From Dipteronia dyeriana (lineage: Eukaryota; Streptophyta; Magnoliopsida; Sapindales; Sapindaceae): a stretch of 64,000 bases of DNA. Below, in pieces: positions 58,325 through 64,000 of the stretch. The position numbers were made by a program, and so were the translations under genes. The DNA lies in assembly GCA_032871835.1 (NCBI GenBank), contig CM065298.1, positions 99,323,891-99,387,890 on the forward strand, in the 5' to 3' direction. The stretch's first letter is position 1. Each line of letters begins with the position of its first letter. Under the pieces are notes generated by a model. It was not told the origin of the DNA. It worked only from the letters and a program-made list of their open reading frames with translations, and did not search any database.

Positions 58325-61300
58325 ATGGCTTCTACGGCTGCCAAGTGGTCTCCGAGCTCTCTCCAGCTCCGTTTAGCTTTCAATTGCAGGAACCCCCCTG
58401 CAATTCTTGTCAGGTCACGCTTCAATAAACTTAATCGTCCGGTTCGCCTCCGCTGCGTCGCTAAAAACGATAGTGGCGGCACGAGGATCCAGTCGGATTC
58501 TAGTGCTGATACTTTCTCCGGGTGGTCCGGTTCGGATAATAATGAAGAGCCTCTTGAATCGCAGAGGAAGAAATGGTTTGGAGGTACGAGAGCCTATCGC
58601 TTCGCTAAAGTGAAATAAAAATGAAAAATATAATTCAATTCTAAAATGTGAAATTTAAACGAAATTTTAGTGTACATTGTCTGTGAAAAAATAATAAAGT
58701 TCTATACTTTACAATGTTATTAGTTTTTGTGATGGAATTTGATTTATTGTATGATAAATTCGGTTTTTTTAATATATAAAGATGTTTTTGGGACTGATGG
58801 GTTTGTTCTTATATGGACTGATAACAATTTTGAAGTAGTTTGTTTTCAGGGATTGTGGCAGCTGGAGTGGCCGGAGTGGTTCTGTTCGCGGGGCTTACCT
58901 TTGCGGCATTGTCTCTAAACAAGCGGGGCAGTTCGAGTAAGCGGTTGCCTCTTTTTGAAATTGAGAAGCTGAAAATGCATATAAGCTGCTGTTTACTTAT
59001 ATTTATGATCATGTTTTTGAACACAGAGGTAAAACCACAAATGGAACCTTTGACAACTGAGCAAGAAGTTTCGCTGGTCTCTGATTTGAAAGATGATCAG
59101 GTTGAGGAGGGAAGAATTGAGGACAGCAATGTGAAGGGAGATGATACTAGTCCGGAAAGAGAGACAGGTATAAATAAGGATCTTTCTTCTTCAGAATATA
59201 ATGAAGTTCCTAGTGAAAATAAGATAGTTAGTGATAGTGAAACCTTGTCGGTAGGTGATGTCGGTTATGCATCCAATGGCACTAATACCATTGATAATGC
59301 TTCCATTAAAGAAGATTTGCAAGATGATGACATGTCGGTTGCTCCTGATGCAACTCTAAGTTCACCAAAATCGTCTGAAAATGAGGATGTTGGTGATTTT
59401 CCAATTGCATCTGATATTAAAGATACGGGAGCCAGCCTTGACACAGATTCACCTGAACCAACTTCTGAAATCATTGAAGAAAACCATGTAAATGTTGAAC
59501 CAACCAACTTGTTTAATCCAACGGACCTTAACAGTGATCACCAGGAGGGGTTGCCTGGCTCAGATAATTCTAATATTGCATTGGATTCTTCTAATTCCAA
59601 TGTCTATGAACCCACTGAACCTGTGGCTGTAGTTATATCAGTCAGTTCAGACTCCATTTTAGAGCCTCAAATACTTCCCAAAGATGATATGGAGACTGTA
59701 GCCTCACCTTTAACCAATGAGAATCTTGAATTCACTCAATTCAGTGAAAAGCCACAGGTCTTGGGTGATAGAAAAAGTTCGTTTCCGGAAGTGCATAATT
59801 TAAATGAAAGAGAGTCTTCTGGAACATATGTGCCAGAACCAACCAATCCATTGTCATATGAAAAAGAGACCTATAATGAAAATAGTAGAAGCAGATCATT
59901 TTCTGAATCACCAACCCCTGGGAGTTCCTTCTCCCCTGCTGGGATACCTGCTCCATCTGTAGTTTCTGCAGCTCTACAGGTACTTCCTGGAAAGGTTCTG
60001 GTTCCTCCGGTTGTTGATCAGGTTCAGGGGCAGGCACTTGCAGCACTGCAAGTTTTGAAGGTACTTCTTCATTTTGTTATGCTTAGGACTGTAGGAGTTA
60101 TATTATCCATATAATCCAATAGTAACCGAACAACTATGGCACATACTCTTGCTTTCACTGGTCGAGACTTGCAATCTGTAATTAAAATATTTTTTTCAGG
60201 TTATCGAGGCTGATGCTCAGCCTGGTGATCTATGCACACGTCGTGAATACGCTCGTTGGTTGGTATTCGCTAGCAGTGCCCTCTCTAGGTGTTTGTCTTT
60301 CTTCTTAGTTTGATTGTTTGTATATGATATCGGGGATTTACCGTCTGAGCGGACTATTAGATGCATATAAAAAGTTTGCATCTGAATAGCAATACAAAAT
60401 GCATATAATAAGTTTAGAGCTTGTGATCTGATAGGCTTTTGGTTGCTTGCAGAAATACAACGTCAAAAGTGTATCCTGCAATGTATATAGAGAATGTTAC
60501 AGAACTTGCTTTTGACGATGTCACACCTGAAGACCCTGATTTTTCATTCATTCAAGGTGAGTATTGATTTTCATTTTGGACTTTGGAGTATAACTTAAGT
60601 AGAGAGGTTTTTGGTTTTATTTTTCCATCATAATAAACTCAGTTGATGTTTCAGGTTTGGCAGAAGCAGGACTTATCTCAAGCAAGCTTTCACATTGGGA
60701 TTTGCTTAATGAAGACTCAGGCCCATTCTGCTTCTCTCCTGAAAGGTCATTAGATTGTTTACCTGCAATATACTCCTGTTTTTACCCCTAGATTATTGGT
60801 TTCCTTATATACCAAGCTTCTTCTGGTTATACTATCTTATGGCAAAAAATGATGCTTATAGTCTGGCTTTTGTTTCTAAATGCAGCTACTCCTTGAGTTT
60901 CTCCTAGGTCCTGTCAACGAATTATTGAAATTTGTTAGTTTAAGTCATTTTGTGTTCTTTCTTGTTTCTGAGTGTCTGGACCTGTTCCTATTATATGTAA
61001 AACCTGTTCTTTATTCACTTCCTTAACTGATATTGATACACGATGTCTATAGATGCCATTTTGGGGGAATTATAGCCTCATAGGAATGATAAAGTTACCT
61101 ATTGTACTTACAACTTTTTGTGCTGCAGCCCTCTGTCGCGACAAGATCTTGTAAGTTGGAAGATGGTACTTGAGAAAAGACAACTCCCAGAAGCAAACAG
61201 AAAGGTTACTTATGTTTATAATTATTTCTTTTCAACTTTTAGCTCCATTGTTTTTGGTACATGGTTGTAATCGTATGCGATTCTAAGATTATGTATTTAT

Positions 61301-62795
61301 TTTACTTCATGTTATAGCACAGATCCTATACCAGCTTTCTGGTTTTATTGACATTGATAAAATAAACCCTGATGCATGGCCGGCACTAGTAGCAGATTTA
61401 TCTGCAGGAGAACAGGGAATAACAGCACTTGCTTTTGGTAAGTCATGTTCACCAATGATCTTTTTTTTTTTTTTTAATTTGTAGCTCGATGAGATTATTG
61501 ATATGCCATCCTCTTTTAAAAAAAGGTTGCACAAGATTGTTCCAGCCAGATAAGCCAGTTACAAAAGCTCAAGCTGCTGTTGCTCTTGCAACTGGCGAGG
61601 CTTCGGACATAGTAAATGAGGAGCTTGCACGTATTGAAGCAGAATCAGCTGCGGAAAATGCTGTTTCTGTGCACAGTGCTTTGGTAGCTGAAGTTGAGAA
61701 AGATATTAATGCAAGTTTTGAGAAGGAGCTTTCCATGGAAAGAGAAAAGATTGATGCTGTGGAGAAAATGGCAGAAGAGGCAAGGCAGGAATTGGAAAGG
61801 TTGCGAGCTGAGAGAGAAGGGGATAAACTATCCTTGATGAAGGAGCGTGTTGCTATCGAATCAGAAATGGAAATTCTTTCAAAGTTAAGGCGTGAGGTGG
61901 AGGAGCAGTTGGAGAGCCTTATGAGTAACAAGGTAGAGATATCGTATGAAAAGGAACGAATTGGCAAACTTAAAGAAGATGCAGAACATGAAAACAAGGA
62001 GATTGGTAGGTTGCAATATGAGCTGGAGGTTGAGCGGAAAGCCTTGTCTATGGCTAGGTAAGAAAGGAAATAATTTTATCTGTGACAATAAATTATAAAC
62101 TATTAGCATCAATAGGGTGGATGCACAGGGAATAGTATAAAATTTTGATATAAGTATAATCATACATACATTGACGCATGTAATTCATTTGCCAAAAAGG
62201 AAGCAGAAGACAGTTGATTGCTAACTTACTCTAGTTACATGTTCATTACTTGTCATTTGTTATTAATCTTTACAACTATGTACTGGTCGTTTTTCCACTC
62301 AGGGCTTGGGCAGAGCATGAGGCTAAAAGAGCAAGTGAGCAAGCAAAAGCCCTAGAGGAGGCAAGAGGTCGCTGGGAGAGGCACGGCATCAAAGTAGTTG
62401 TTGATGACGACCTCCGCCAAGAGAGTACCGTGGGAGTCACCTGGCTTAATGCTAGTAAGCAACAGTATGTTGAAGGAACTGTTAACAGAGCCCAAAGCTT
62501 GGTAGACAAGCTCAAAGTAATGGCTGAGGATGTTAGAGGGAAATCTAGAGCAATTATCGATCAGATCATCCAGAAGATACTCCTCTTCATTTCAGCTATA
62601 AAAGGATGGGGTTCCAATGCTGGAACCAGGGCCGGAGAATTGAAAGATGCCACCATTCAAAAGACGAGGGAATCTGTAGAAGGGCTTCAGCAAAGCACAG
62701 CCGAAATAAGATCAGCCTTAAAAGACAGTGTGAAGCGGGTAGCCGAAGACTGTAGAGAAGGGGTTGAGAAACTCACTCAAATATTCAAAACATGA
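58325..62795 (+). CDS. Plastid-type membrane protein with SLH-like region and coiled coil
   Basis: Resembles the Arabidopsis At5g23890-type protein, described as chloroplast-associated with no defined activity. Ten exons: 58325-58583, 58850-58936, 59027-60060, 60200-60288, 60453-60556, 60655-60745, 61129-61204, 61323-61437, 61526-62057, 62303-62795. They give 959 residues, TGA at 62793. Features in order: N-terminal Ser/Arg-rich transit-like segment to about residue 45 (RLRCVAKND); one hydrophobic segment GIVAAGVAGVVLFAGLTFAA (about 88-107); a long acidic Ser/Asp/Glu-rich low-complexity region; an SLH-like region from about 470 to 640 (CTRREYARWLVFASSALSRN, LAFDDVTPEDPDF, ITALAFGCTRLF); a Glu/Arg/Lys coiled coil (about 650-830); an amphipathic C-terminal part. 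The 90-base intron 2 is read as spliced. Confidence 0.9.
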
Positions 62796-63359
62796 ACGCT
62801 TCTTTTTCTTTCATTGTCTAATGCACCAATCAACTAGTTTTCTGTGGTAGTAGCTGAGAAAGTCAGCAGTGTAACTTGTATCTCATTATCTGTTGCTATG
62901 TTTTTTTGCCGGTTGTAATTGATGGTCACCGGTAAAAATATTCTATAGACAGGAAATTTTGTCCCAAATAATAAAAAATAATCTAATGGGCAATTGATTG
63001 GATTTCTTACAAAATTGCAATATGAAATTTCGTTGGCTGATGCCTGATAGCGCTTTCTGTTAGTGCCATGTATCTTAACAAAAGGAAGCTTCTTTGACTT
63101 AAAAATTCATGCAAATTGTTGGGCATCAAGAGATTAACAAACCATAATTGAGAATAAAAGCAAATAACTCGAATTCCTGTCAAGTCTAATGAAAAATACA
63201 AAATTATAATGACATCGAAGTTCCGGTGGTTCCAATTTCTTGTCTTTAATTCAAAACAAACCAAGTTTGTGAGCATATTTTGACATCTTAAAAGAAAACA
63301 TGGCATATGCTAAACAAGCTCCTCTAACTACTGCACTTCTAGTTCTCCTCACCGAGACT
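62796..63359. other. Convergent 3' ends of the SLH-protein and eL36 genes
   Basis: 560-bp tail-to-tail spacer between a plus-strand and a minus-strand gene. It carries AATAAT/AATAAA-like motifs (AATAATAAAAAATAAT near 62966-62981) for the plus-strand gene and the 3' UTR of eL36. No gene of its own. Confidence 0.55.
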
Positions 63360-63739
63360 TCAAGTAGCCTTCTTCTTCTCTCCACCTCCGGTAGCCCTGC
63401 AGGCAACAGTTGGTAAAAAGATGATTACAAATACAGTCAAAATAAATAAACCTAGAACTCTCGGATAAATGGATAATCAGTGTTTACATGCACGTAGTAA
63501 ATGCTGTATAAGCAATAATAGCATCTCACTGAAAATTACCTCATCTTGCGGAGAACATTAGACATCTCCTCACGCTTCTTCTTGGCCCTCTTGTGGGTGC
63601 CCAACTTTCTCTTAGCAACCTTTAGAGCTCTCTTGTCCTTGCCAACTTTGAGAAGCTCGGTGATCCTCCTCTCATAAGGTGCAAAACCAGCAACTTCTCT
63701 GATCACATTCCTCACAAAGTGGATCCTTTTGCTTGTTTT
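63360..63739 (-). CDS. RPL36: 60S ribosomal protein eL36, 3' exons (partial)
   Basis: Large-subunit ribosomal protein. Two last exons on the minus strand: 63739-63540, then 63396-63360 with TGA at 63360-63362. The first contains [20 protein letters not shown] and [20 protein letters not shown], then the conserved basic tail [20 protein letters not shown]. The last exon ends GGGEKKKAT. These are unmistakable eL36 sequence. The 5' exons with the MAP start lie beyond position 64000. Codon phase across the intron is AG|G (Arg). Confidence 0.95.
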
Positions 63740-64000
63740 CTGTGTGACAAGAGAAATCGAGAATTTGAACACATCATAAGATAAGCATTTTCTTGGCTTC
63801 ATGAATCTGGAAGCAATCTCCCAAAATTTATAACTTGTTTCATATGCAAACTTAAAAATGAAATAAAACAAAATGGCACATTTTTAACATCTAAAGATTC
63901 AGGCATTCGATGGCCATTGGGAGCCAATATGTATTCTCTCTTTTTTTTTCAAGAAATAGTGAATATTCTAAGAGAAAAGAAGGAAGGATGCAACTTAGTG
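63740..64000. other. Intron of the eL36 gene
   Basis: Minus-strand intron ending in a pyrimidine-rich TTTCTCTTGTCACACAG acceptor at 63740. Upstream exons are not in the window. T-rich and AT-rich, no other feature. Confidence 0.6.

Noticed and set aside
58840..59040. Apparent start of a 424-codon ORF at 58840
   Set aside because: The frame begins inside an intron and runs through the 90-base intron 2. Splice signals and the upstream transit-like exon at 58325 give a better model.
61569..61997. 142-codon antisense ORF in the SLH-protein gene
   Set aside because: Shadow of the coiled-coil coding exon; the Ser-rich reading is expected opposite Glu/Lys/Arg-rich codons.

Overview
The window is nuclear DNA of a flowering plant, most likely a core eudicot. 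The evidence is intron-rich genes with GT-AG introns, AT-rich intergenic DNA, plant-type protein families, and nested retroelements with an endogenous pararetrovirus. I cannot name the species. Six host genes can be followed exon by exon from the sequence: tripeptidyl-peptidase II (minus, cut by the left edge), a pectin acetylesterase (minus), a signal-peptide-peptidase-like intramembrane protease (plus), CPSF100 of the mRNA 3'-end processing complex (plus), a chloroplast-type membrane protein with an SLH-like region and a long coiled coil (plus), and ribosomal protein eL36 (minus, cut by the right edge). In the five complete or left-cut genes the exon lengths sum to whole codons, which supports the models.

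Layout. 1-3786: 5' part of TPP2. 3787-6134: AT-rich spacer. 6140-9119: internally deleted Ty1/copia element with 5-bp target duplications. 9642-11576: solo LTR with its own 5-bp duplication. 11779-29369: an apparently full-length but decayed endogenous caulimovirid (florendovirus/petuvirus-like), bounded by AT dinucleotide tracts. Its reverse transcriptase is split by a 9.8-kb Ty3/gypsy (Tat/Athila-like) element at 16406-26251. That element lacks RT and RNase H, keeps gag, protease and integrase remnants, and carries an intronless copy of a LONELY GUY (LOG) cytokinin-activation gene plus two unidentified ORFs. 30213-31544: element with inverted-repeat arms and a 29-unit minisatellite. 32160-38706: pectin acetylesterase. 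39705-41774: hAT element with GC-rich ends and a truncated BED-finger transposase. 44640-64000: gene-rich right third (SPPL, CPSF100, SLH/coiled-coil protein, eL36) with two foldback or MITE-like insertions in CPSF100 introns.

The host genes are housekeeping or cell-wall functions and form no shared pathway. The pectin acetylesterase, CPSF100 and SLH-protein trio recalls the order At5g23870-At5g23880-At5g23890 in Arabidopsis, so this may be an ancestral microsyntenic block (from memory, to be checked). The left half is a stack of insertions whose relative ages can be read from nesting: the pararetrovirus came first, and the LOG-carrying retroelement landed in it later.

The least ordinary features are the LOG retrocopy inside an LTR element that has lost its polymerase, the complete viral monomer between two AT tracts, and the minisatellite inside an inverted-repeat element. 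I see no CRISPR array and no complete tRNA or rRNA gene.
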